NCBI GenBank assembly: GCA_021464525.1
Contig: JADRCO010000947.1
Location: 1 to 24,293, forward strand
Direction of reading: 5' to 3'
Length of the DNA: 24,293 bases
DNA from: Rhizophagus sp. LPA8_4_AMF
Lineage: Eukaryota > Glomeromycota > Glomeromycetes > Glomerales > Glomeraceae
Below the pieces are notes generated by a model that ran no database searches, had not been told where the DNA came from, and saw only the letters and a list, made by a program, of their open reading frames with translations. The position numbers and the translations under genes were made by a program. Shown here piece after piece: positions 1-9,046 of this stretch; position 1 is the first letter of the stretch; every line of letters starts with the position of its first letter.

Positions 1-52
<52 letters not shown>

Positions 53-526
53 TTTCGGGATTTTTTTTTATTTTTGTTTCTATTTTTTTTTTTTTTAAAA
101 AAAAAAACAAAAATTCCGGATCCTTATATATATATATTTCAATTTTTAAATCACATTCAAATATAAAATTGAATTTCTATAATCACACATGTTATCCAAT
201 TTTAATTGTATTGAAAAAATGATTTTCAAAATACACACAAAAACAATACAAACAATACATTTTATAAGAATCAAGATTATCTTATAAACAATGAATTTTT
301 AACCGAGAAATTCGAACGGGAACGGATAATTAACAAAAATTTGTCGCCAAAAAATGACGAATGATATCATAGATCAATCTTTGTATTAGAACATATATGG
401 AAAAAACTTAAAATTTCGGTGTTGCACAAACTATTACTCATTATTAATACGCGTTCTGCGCCATTCTCGGAATTCTCATCCGTTTTCATTTCCTCCATTA
501 CTATTATTAATATTAATAATAGATTT
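1..526. other. AT-rich gene-free flank with poly-T/poly-A runs
   Basis: No coding region is visible. The first 107 bases are poly-T runs running directly into poly-A runs, twice, each followed by a short TTTCGGGA or TTCCGGA sequence, so the strand can fold back on itself. The rest is AT-rich and would be the 3' flank of the receptor-like gene on the minus strand. A perfect palindrome lies at 501-522. Confidence 0.6.
501..522. repeat. 22-bp perfect palindrome next to the receptor gene stop codon
   Basis: The 22 bases are identical to their own reverse complement, centred on TTAATATTAA. The palindrome begins 5 bases past the stop codon of the receptor-like gene (527-529), so it would lie in the 3' UTR and could form a weak AT hairpin. 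A role in 3'-end formation is only a guess. Confidence 0.6.
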
Positions 527-1798
527 TCAATTTTTTTTAATTATATTAATATCATTAGAAGAAGGAAAATCTAATGTAATTTCAGAATTTTCAATATATT
601 CACTAATATTAACATTATTATTATTATTATAATTATCATTCAGAATAATTTCGAACATATCAGTTTGTGGAGGAGTATATGATGGAGTAGTAAATGGTTG
701 ATAAGCTTTATGTGGTGGAACATAATAACAACACGGTAAACATATTGCCGCTGTACGATTTCCCCCAAATATTAGTAATAAAATTATTCCACTAGAAAAA
801 AAAGAAAAAAAAAGTACATATTAAGTAATTCGGTCCCAATCTAAATAAAAGAGGAAAGGTTTATTATACTCACGCAGTTGCAGATGTAAAATCACCAAAA
901 CAATAACTATCATCAGAGTAATTAGCTAATTCTTTATTACCAATTCTTAATTGTTTTATTAGATCTGAAATAATATAACATCCTAATAATGCAGTATATA
1001 TAATTATATAAATAAATAAACGAACTGCATATCCCAATTTAATAGCCGTCCTTCTATTTTGATTATTATTAAACGTTTTCCATCTTCGATATAATATAAT
1101 TATCGAACAAACTAATAATTGATGTAAAGATTTATAAAAATTAATAAAGAAAGACTCAAGAATTCGCGAAAAAAAAAAAAAAAAAAAAAATTTTTTATGA
1201 AAAACTCACGTGAAATTACTGTGGCAACTAAAAAAATAGATACAATAAACTGATAAACCCAATAATGATTCCAATTATTTGTTACCTTGTAAGCTTCACA
1301 ATATAATCTTGTTACCATAATACCTCTATTCTCATCTTTACGAGTGATAATTAATATTAAAATATTATAAAATAAAGAAAGAATCCAAGTTATCGAAGTT
1401 AAAGTCCAAAACCATTTTTTTTCTATATTTAAATCTAACTTTGGTTTTAATAATCCGTAAAAATAAAATGATAATTCAATAGGTAACAAATTTAAAGGAT
1501 AAAAGAAAAATGATGCAACTCTAAATTGAATTATACATAAATTTGATGTAAATGCTTTCTCCAATAAATTATCACCATATATTAATATCGAAGGTAATGT
1601 TGATATGCTATACCCTAATGCTGCTATACATAATTGAAATAATGTCCATTTGGTTAAATATGATGGTGATTTTATTATTACTAACATGAGAAGTAATAAT
1701 GATATAATATTAATTATTGAAATAATTATGAAAATTATGCTCCAGTTTGAATAATTCTTCATTATTATATGTGATTTTTTTGTTTTCCGTGAAATCAT
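527..1798 (-). CDS. Seven-transmembrane receptor-like protein (3 exons, 363 aa)
   Basis: Exons 1210-1798, 874-1111 and 527-791 join through introns 1112-1209 and 792-873. Both introns start GTGAGT and end in TAG. The join gives one open frame of 363 residues. Seven hydrophobic segments are visible, near residues 20-42, 51-74, 88-114, 129-152, 180-206, 223-245 and 274-296. Cys88 at the top of segment 3 and Cys167 (RLYCEAY) between segments 4 and 5 match the usual GPCR disulfide pair. The cytosolic tail from about 297 is rich in Asn, Ser and acidic residues. The DRY and NPxxY motifs are missing, so it is a divergent family member. The ligand is unknown. Met13 (1760-1762) is an alternative start to Met1. 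The first intron holds a long poly-T run on the coding strand. Confidence 0.8.
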
Positions 1799-3537
1799 CT
1801 GTTGTTAAAATTTCAAAGTTAAATTTTGTAATGGTATTGTGTAAAAAAAGTTGTCATTAATTCCTACCCTTTGAGATTCTTATACCGTATGTTAAGAAAA
1901 TCTCTACTATTTTTAGGCCATCCGCTCCCTTAAGATGATATTAAATATCATCGTATATCTTTTTTTTAAAAATTCTAAAAGTTTATTAATTTGAAAAACC
2001 AGTTCTACCTATTTTTTGTCATAAAATTGTTCATCAAACAATCGAAAGAAATTCATTATGAAATGAATTAGGAAATTAATAAAAACTTCCGAAGTTTTAT
2101 GATGATTTTTCTAATATAAGCTTGGGTTTGGTATTTGGTAAATTATAAAATGGTGAAGTATTTGGGACAAGTTTCATGATCTTGATGGCTGTTTTTGTTA
2201 TATTATACAAGCTATACAATATAAATTTGTATATGTGATGATCGGCACAGGTAACCCGCGTGGAATTTATAAATGTATAAAGTTAGTATAGTGAATTGTA
2301 TATCAAAAGTTATCAACGAAAATCTCACTTTTATTATAATTAAAGATCATATCGGAAATTTTTAATACTATGTCGGGATGATCTCACCCTCTTCATTTAC
2401 ATATATGTATATAAATTTTTTTTTATTGCAAAAGTTATAGAGCGCAGTTACGCAGTGCACATCACGGCTAAATAATGACGACATTATTTTATAATATGGT
2501 TTCTAAATAGAATTACATTTCTATTAAAAAAGGTTAGTCAAAGAAAAAGATTGCGGAATTTTTTAATTGACTCGAATAAATATATTGTTTCATCTAAGAA
2601 TACTAACTATATTTAGATCCAAATACTATTAATGCAGACCCTGCCCCACACGCTTTATTGTTATTTATGCTGGGATATCAAAAGCAACGATAAAAAACTA
2701 ATCTCTGAAAAGTTAAAAAAATGAAGGGAAATATTTTATTTGAAATGTACAAACACTTGGATCTAAAGAATAAGCATTAATATCTCTTGTTTTTTTTTGC
2801 TGCCTTGTCATATTTACTTGATCATTATCGTCAATCATGCCTCACTAATAAGATTTTGATTTGTATTACCTGCCCACGTACGAAAAATAAAAAGTGGATC
2901 ATTTGCTCACATGCTTCAAAGTTTTGACTGACGAACTTGATAGTATTGTTATGGATAGGTTTCTTACCCCGCTTTCAACAATAATATAAATTACACCAAT
3001 AGGAAAATTTCATTGTTAAGTTTCCATTAATATTACGGGAGAAATATCCTATTTGTGGAAAGAAACTTCCGAAGCCAGACGAAACTAGTTTCGTGTGAAT
3101 CCGAAATCTCCGAAATTTGAAAATTTCCGTAACTCGTGACTAAAAAATGGAATTATATAACGTGTGCATTACACCATTTTAAACAATCTCCGAGAACCCT
3201 AAGTTTCAAATTAACTTAGAGTCCGAAACTCGTCAAATTTAATTTTAACGCTTTCCTCAGATTTTACATTTTATAAAGTTTACGTGACATTTAAATATGA
3301 GTATCATACGGAGTTTGGAATTTTAAGATTAAATATTTTGATCAGCAGTACCATACGGATAAGTTTAGGTTTAGAATCTGACCTTAAAAGGCGAAACGTA
3401 TCGCCAATCATAAACTAGTTTCGTTCGCAACATTATTTATTGATTGATGAACATGTAGATCAAACACTATGATAGTACTATGACATATTTAAGTAAGGTA
3501 TATGCATTTATTAAAATTTTTTCATCAAATATTAATT
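1799..3537. other. Gene-free region between two minus-strand genes
   Basis: No reading frame of useful length and no RNA gene is visible. It holds the presumed promoter of the receptor-like gene, just above 1798, and the 3' flank of the tail-anchored gene, just below 3538. The only structure noted is a pair of related motifs at 3079-3094 and 3412-3424. Confidence 0.6.
3079..3424. repeat. Palindrome and direct copy bounding about 345 bp
   Basis: ACGAAACTAGTTTCGT at 3079-3094 is a perfect 16-bp palindrome. Thirteen of its bases, AAACTAGTTTCGT, recur in the same orientation at 3412-3424. The segment between has no coding capacity. The arrangement could be the ends of a small decayed non-autonomous element, but no target-site duplication was found. 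Confidence 0.35.
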
Positions 3538-4571
3538 TTATACATTATATTCTATACTCTCCTTTTTGAAATAATTTTTAAAAATAAAATCTAAGAGTAA
3601 AATGAAAATTATGAATTTAATAACAGATTTTAAAAAATCAAAATAGCTATTTTGCGATGAATTATCATCTATAACGACATCATCATCATAATCAGATTCA
3701 TCTTCTTTTGAATCAGAATCAGAATAACTTGAATCCGAATCCATATCTAATAAAATAGAATTTAAATTTGTCAGTTCATTGATTCTAGTAAAAAAGCCTA
3801 TAAAGTATGTAAAAAAAAAAAAAAAAAATTATTACTTGAAGATTTTTCTTGCAACATTTCATGTTTTTCTTTCGTAATTTCTTTAACTTTTTTCACAATC
3901 ATTTTATCAAAAGAATCAACAGGATTTAACGTAATTTTGCCATTTCTATTATAGGATGCGTATAACCCAATTATTGTAACAAACTTATTAACAAATCTCT
4001 TATTAGCAAATGTTTTGTATTCTCTAATTTGATTTTTAATAAATCTTTTATTTTCTTTATAATTGAATTTATTAAGATGTTTAACCCCAATTATAGCCAA
4101 AACACCAACTTCAGATGCAAAGAGTAAATCACCAGAATGATGATGTCCTTCATTATGATCAAATTCATAAAAATATTCAAATCCTGGTAAATTTTTTTCT
4201 TGATTTAAAACAATTTCAGTTATAATTTCTAATTCCGAATTTATTCCTTCAAATTTCATATTATCAAGAAACCATTTATTTCTTGTTTCAATATGTATCC
4301 TTTCAAAATCTTTTTTATGAGGTTCATATAATTTTACTGATAATGATAAAAGATCTTTTAATAAATTATCTTGATCCCAACCAATATCAAAATGTTTCTT
4401 TTCCTTTGAAATTTTAGTCTCTCTTAATTGAACATTTATTCTTTTTGAATCAATATAATTCTTTATAATTTCAATAATATCCTCAGGAATTGAATTTTCA
4501 AATTCATAATTTTGAAAAATTTTGAATAAAATGTTTAATACTTCAATAGTAAGTTTAACTTCACCCTCCAT
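3538..4571 (-). CDS. Unrecognised protein with PD-(D/E)xK-like core and C-terminal membrane anchor (2 exons)
   Basis: Exon 1 is 3836-4571. The preferred intron is 3747-3835 (GTAATA to TTAG) and exon 2 is 3538-3746, giving 314 residues. A second acceptor, with exon 2 starting at 3797, also keeps the frame and gives 331 residues, but its intron would be only 38 nt. Without splicing, exon 1 runs into a phenylalanine run coded by the intron's T tract. I do not recognise the family. Residues 145-166 (HSGDLLFAS, then LAIIGVKHL) look like the paired strands of a restriction-endonuclease-like fold, with Asp148 and Lys164, but the usual Glu/Asp before xK is Gly162. A helix with Glu119 precedes them and a strand (FVTIIGLYAS) follows. 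The C-terminus has a Ser/Asp/Glu-rich stretch (about 247-275), then one hydrophobic segment (about 287-302) and a short tail, as in tail-anchored proteins. Catalysis is not shown. Confidence 0.68.
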
Positions 4572-4827
4572 TATTAAAAAATTTTAATAAAAAAAGAAAG
4601 AAGAGGGGATTGTTTACTAAAAAGAAAAAAAAAATATTTAAATTTAAATAGTTAGAATATTAATCATAATTACACACACCGGTTACACGATTAAATGCGA
4701 TTTTCGAAATTATATAAATGCGGTTAATTTTTTGAACACAACCCTTTTTTATACGAATTTCCCCCCTTTTTTTTCTTGTTTAAAAAAAAAAAAATACCCC
4801 TTAAAAAAAAAAATCAAAAAAAAAAAA
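4572..4827. promoter_or_regulatory. Divergent (shared) promoter region
   Basis: These 256 bp separate the start codons of the minus-strand tail-anchored gene and the plus-strand F-box gene, so both promoters must lie here or overlap the genes. A TATA-like TATATAAATG lies at about 4711-4720, roughly 110 bp before the F-box start. Poly-A runs directly precede the F-box ATG. No specific factor site was identified. Confidence 0.5.
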
Positions 4828-6477
4828 ATGGCAGTGTCAACTTTTCCTATCGAATGTATAAATGAAATTTTCAAATATTTTGAAAATGATAAGACATCTT
4901 TACATTCATGTTTATTAGTAAATAGATTATGGTGTAGAACAATTATACCTATACTTTGGAGTCGAACATTTACTTTAATGCGACCTTCAATTAAATTTTC
5001 GCTTAGTTTAATATCAATATATCTTTCATTTCTTAATGAAGAAGAAAAACAACTTCGTAAATATCATCCTGAACTTTATCCAACTTTTAACCAAGTTTTA
5101 TTTAATTATCCAAGTTTTTTAAAAGAATTTTATTATGAAACAATGTTTTCAAGTGTAAAATTTTGGATTAAAACAACTATAACAATAACACCACAATTTG
5201 ATAATCAATATAATTTTAATTATATCAACAAAATATCTCATAGATTATCTCAAAGTTTATTTAAAATGTTTTTGAGAAATAATGCTAAAGTATATCTTTT
5301 AAATATTAAATCATTTGAAAATAATCCTGATTTTCCTTATTTACCTAATTTTAAAGATTCTTTTTCAAATCTTAAAATTTTTCAATTTAGTGTTGATTTA
5401 CAACCTTTACATAATTTACCAAATACTTATTCTTTTTTGAAATCTTTATCACAATCTTGTAATACTTTATCTCATATATTTATTGATTCTTATTTTAATA
5501 ATGATGATGATAAAGAAGAAATCTTTTTTAATATAATTAAAGCTCAAAGAAATATTAAAAAATTTATAATTAATTCTCATGGTAATATACCAAAATCAAT
5601 TTTAAATTTATTAATTAATCAATCTTCACTTGTTTTATTACATTTTATAGATACTACATTTAATAATTTATTTCCTTTTGAAATTTTATTAAATTGTAAT
5701 AATTTAAAATTTCTTTTAATTGTAAATTGTCATGAACATAATAACAATATTAATAGTAATAATATATCATCATCTCATACTATTACTTCCACATCACATA
5801 CTATTACTTCCACATCATCATCTTCTTCTTCATCATTTTTTCCAAAGAATATAAATTGTAAAATAGATACACTTCATTTAAAAAATAATCATTTCCTTCC
5901 TTTAACTATATCAAATTTAATTCAATTATCAGGAATTAATTTAACTACTTTATGTTTGGATAGAACTACTTCTTATATTATATTATCAAACCCTCTTTCA
6001 ATTCATTGTCCTAATATTACTCATTTAATTTTAACCCTTGATTCTATAAGTTTCTTTCAATCTGTTCAAACAATAATTTCTAATTTAAATCTTAAATATT
6101 TTGGTATAAGAAGTTTTGGTTGGACAAATGAATTGATTTCTGATTTAGGAAATTATTTACCTATTTCATTAAAATATTTAGAATTATCATGTTTTTTTGA
6201 TTATGAGGCTTTATATATGTTATTAAAAAATTGTAAATGTAAATTAAGAGGTTTAATTATGATCATGTTTAATGATGATTATTTAAAATTCATTATTGAT
6301 TATGCAAAAATTAATGATGAATTCAATTTATTGGGTATAGATGGTTATCTTTCTGAAGAAGGTGAATCTTCTTTTTTTAAAATATTAAAAGAAGAAACAA
6401 ATGTAAAGATTGTTGATCAAGATGAAATCAAATTTGAATCTTCCCCTTTGTATTTTGATTATCTATATAAAAGATAA
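4828..6477 (+). CDS. F-box/LRR-like protein 1 (single exon, 549 aa)
   Basis: The ATG at 4828-4830 is the first in frame and lies straight after a poly-A run. The open frame extends upstream only through lysine-rich low-complexity sequence without an ATG. Residues 6-46 form an F-box: FPIECINEIFKYF, then LHSCLLVNRLWC and IIPILWSR. The rest is Leu/Asn-rich with irregular leucine-rich repeats, for example around SLKYLELSCFFD. This is the usual substrate-binding part of F-box/LRR proteins, and the likely role is a substrate adaptor of an SCF ubiquitin ligase. A Ser/Thr-rich insertion (HTITSTS twice, then a Ser run) lies near residues 317-333. The block FNYPSFLKEFYYETMF is shared with the other two F-box genes. 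The substrate is unknown. Confidence 0.82.
   Translation: MAVSTFPIECINEIFKYFENDKTSLHSCLLVNRLWCRTIIPILWSRTFTLMRPSIKFSLSLISIYLSFLNEEEKQLRKYHPELYPTFNQVLFNYPSFLKEFYYETMFSSVKFWIKTTITITPQFDNQYNFNYINKISHRLSQSLFKMFLRNNAKVYLLNIKSFENNPDFPYLPNFKDSFSNLKIFQFSVDLQPLHNLPNTYSFLKSLSQSCNTLSHIFIDSYFNNDDDKEEIFFNIIKAQRNIKKFIINSHGNIPKSILNLLINQSSLVLLHFIDTTFNNLFPFEILLNCNNLKFLLIVNCHEHNNNINSNNISSSHTITSTSHTITSTSSSSSSSFFPKNINCKIDTLHLKNNHFLPLTISNLIQLSGINLTTLCLDRTTSYIILSNPLSIHCPNITHLILTLDSISFFQSVQTIISNLNLKYFGIRSFGWTNELISDLGNYLPISLKYLELSCFFDYEALYMLLKNCKCKLRGLIMIMFNDDYLKFIIDYAKINDEFNLLGIDGYLSEEGESSFFKILKEETNVKIVDQDEIKFESSPLYFDYLYKR
5776..5817 (+). repeat. Two exact 21-bp tandem copies inside F-box gene 1
   Basis: The units at 5776-5796 and 5797-5817 are identical and begin CATACTATTACTTCC. 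Each encodes HTITSTS, so the duplication adds seven residues without breaking the frame. A TCA/TCT run coding for serine follows. Perfect identity at all 21 bases suggests a recent slippage duplication. Confidence 0.9.
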
Positions 6478-7138
6478 TAAAAGATATTAAATTTATATGA
6501 AATATTTATGTAATATATATAATGTTAATCTATGTTTAAGATCTTGGTGTCCATTTAACTTTTGGTAATTTGTAGTAACTTTATCACGTTCACGTAATTT
6601 GGCCTGAATTATGGCATTAACATATAAATAGTGGCGTATTATGTGACAAATAATCGGTGACAGATAGGATTTCACGCTAAATGGATAATTACATGATCAC
6701 GTGAACGTGAAATTTGTTGGGAAGATGATTCGCACATCTACGTATTATGTAAGGTATTATTCATGTACAAATTAAATATAATATAGCGTGAATATCTCCT
6801 ACACACTTATTATTTATGGCAATAACTATTTAATATATATACCCTATAAAAAATTTTATCCGTTATTTTTGTAAAAACTCCGTAAAAATGAGCCTTTCAT
6901 TGATCCGTTAACGGAAAATGTAAATAATTCGATAATTTCCGTGATATAAGGTTATTAATTCCGGAAATAAGAGCCTTTTACGGAAAAAGAAGGAATATAA
7001 AAACGGATCGACTTTTTTACAGGGATACCCTATTCCAAAGAATACTTGCCCAAGAATATGCCAATGGAAAAATTCGAGATTTATTAACAAAACAAAATAT
7101 CAAAACTCCTGGGTAAAAAGCCTTTCGTGACAAAAGTC

Positions 7139-7213
7139 AGGAAGTAAGGTGGGCAATGGGCATGTGTGTAGGCTAGTTTTCGTGAGGAAGTAAGGTGGCT
7201 AGTGTGTAGGCTA
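7139..7213. repeat. Imperfect tandem pair (37 and 29 bp)
   Basis: AGGAAGTAAGGTGG followed by TGTGTAGGCTA occurs at 7139-7175 and again at 7185-7213. The second copy lacks eight bases in the middle. The sequence is clearly less AT-rich than its surroundings. No coding role is visible. Confidence 0.75.
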
Positions 7214-7454
7214 TGGCCTGCCGTAATGTTGCTCACCATTTACAACCTATGTGACACCACTTGCAACACTCGAATTTATTATACGGTTTCGTTTGAAATT
7301 AGGTCAGTTGCAATCCGAAATGCCGTTACGGTCAGCAACTCTGTGAAGTACACTACAAGCTAAAGTTAAAACGCGCATAGTTTCAATTATTATTATTTTG
7401 TATAATAATAAACAATTTGTATTTGATAGGATCTAGTATTTTTGTGATACAAGT

Positions 7455-7785
7455 GCCACCCGTTATAACGACACCCATAAGTCAATTTTTTCTAATTGTC
7501 GCTATGATGAGATTTATTGTGTTTTATATAACGACATCAAAGGAATCCAAAAAATGGTATATCGTTATACAATGATATGTCGTTATTGTTCAATCGATTA
7601 GGAATGTGCGGGATTTTACTGACCGATATTTTTATGAGACATCCAATATTGAAAACAGTATTAGTAGCATTAATTCCTATTTGTCACCGCAGTATTCCTC
7701 TATAACTCAGTTATTGGATGGGTCGAAGACCGATATCTCTATTCCCCCAGCCAATAACTATTTATTATAACGAGATGTCGTTGAC
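7455..7785. mobile_element. Possible decayed pogo/Tigger-like DNA transposon remnant
   Basis: The stretch has several copies, in both orientations, of a motif like CGTTATAACGACAY: near 7461 (CCGTTATAACGACACCC), 7531-7545 (TATAACGACATC), 7570-7586 (GATATGTCGTTATTG) and 7762-7783 (ATAACGAGATGTCGTT). It also has CAGTATTCCTCTATAA near 7690. Pogo-type elements commonly have ends starting CAGT followed by a motif of the type CCTCGNTATAACG, so a remnant is plausible. No transposase frame and no clean terminal inverted repeat were found. Confidence 0.3.
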
Positions 7786-7940
7786 TCGTTGCACTTTTAA
7801 TTTTCGTATTGTCAATTATCATATTCTATTTATTATTTGTGTTATCTAAATATTTTTGCGTATAATTATCATAAATAATTCGGTATTATTAATTTATAAA
7901 ACGATATAAAGCGAATTTAACAAATTTAACAAATTTTAAT

Positions 7941-8351
7941 GAATATAATGGATTTGGTAATTTTCATTCATTTAATTAAATAACTTTGAAAGAATTTATT
8001 AAATATTATTAATTTAGTAATTCGTCATTTAATTAAATACAGATTTAAATGAATATAATAAATTTAGCGATATTAATGAATAATTCATATACTGTATATT
8101 AATTAAACAAATATACGGTAATAATAAATTTAGAATAGTGATTATTTAAGAAATTTAATGATTATAATGTATTAAGTTTTTGATTAAATTATTAAATAAA
8201 ACGAATTTTTTTTTTTTACGTAATAAATTAAACGAATATAATGAATTAAGTAATTCATTTGTCAAAAGTCGCTAATCCTTAAATTGATTATTTACGCTTA
8301 ATTTCATTGATCAAAAGAATTTAAAGAATATGATGAATTAAGTAATTCATT
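7941..8351. repeat. Dispersed degenerate repeat, about five copies
   Basis: A 26-bp motif beginning GAATATAATGAATTAAG occurs at 8234-8259 and, with one mismatch, at 8326-8351. More diverged copies start near 7941, 7992 and 8051, and two of them are followed by a TTAATTAAATA-like sequence. The spacing is irregular (about 50-180 bp). It looks like an old tandem array that has lost its period. Confidence 0.5.
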
Positions 8352-8588
8352 CTATAAAATTGTTAGAAATTTATTTAGTAATTTGTTCTGTTGATCAGAA
8401 AGTATTGAAATTGGCCCCGAAGGCCCGAACCTATTCGGAACGGATGTATCTTCGTTAGTTTACGCTTAGCAGTGCCTAAATTTTCCGATCCGAATTTGTA
8501 CTATTAAATTATTACTGCCAAATATTACTAAATAAATAATTTGAAACCGTGAAAAAAAAAAAAAAATTATTAATCTAATATTGAAACC

Positions 8589-8655
8589 TTTATAAACGAA
8601 TTAATAATTACGTTGCATTTATTAAAATCTTTTATAACCGAATTAATAATTACGT
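8589..8655. repeat. Tandem pair with about 41-bp period
   Basis: TTTATAAACGAATTAATA plus ATTACGT at 8589-8613 recurs with one substitution at about 8630-8655. Just beyond, near 8686-8718, a third short tandem copies TTTTATTTGCCGA twice. No function is apparent. Confidence 0.7.
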
Positions 8656-9046
8656 ACAGTATTTTAAAAAGTTTGGAAATTTTTAGATTTTATTTGCCGA
8701 ATAAATTTTATTTGCCGATTAATATATTTATAATAAGAGAATGTGGGGTTGAAAAAATTTTGGAGTTCGTACAGTATAATACCGAAATCTGAAACTTTTC
8801 ACAGGCTTTGCAAAAAAATTTTATCCGAATAATTCCGTCATGTCTGTAAAAGCCCGTGAATTTAAGTCGACCTTTTTTTGCAGGAGGTTTCGTGTTACAT
8901 ATAAGTTTGTGATAAAATGATCGTACAGTATATACCGAAATCTGAAACCGATATATCCCGTATTGCACGGTATCGTGCTTGATAAATGGAATGATGTGAC
9001 ACTCCTTTTTTTTTGCAGGGTGTTACATATTTTTTGTGATAAATAA
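8653..9046. repeat. Decayed tandem array, period about 115-155 bp
   Basis: CGTACAGTAT occurs at 8653-8662, 8768-8777 and 8922-8931. CCGAAATCTGAAAC follows the last two, at 8782-8795 and 8935-8948. A block of CCTTTTTTTGCAGG followed by GTGTTACATAT and TTTGTGATAAA occurs at about 8871-8916 and again near 9004-9043. The order of blocks is kept, so this is a duplicated unit with insertions and deletions and not chance similarity. Confidence 0.65.

Noticed and set aside
6493-7090. Two 60-codon minus-strand frames
   Set aside because: Short, no motif, no splice partner found, in sequence with no sign of coding.
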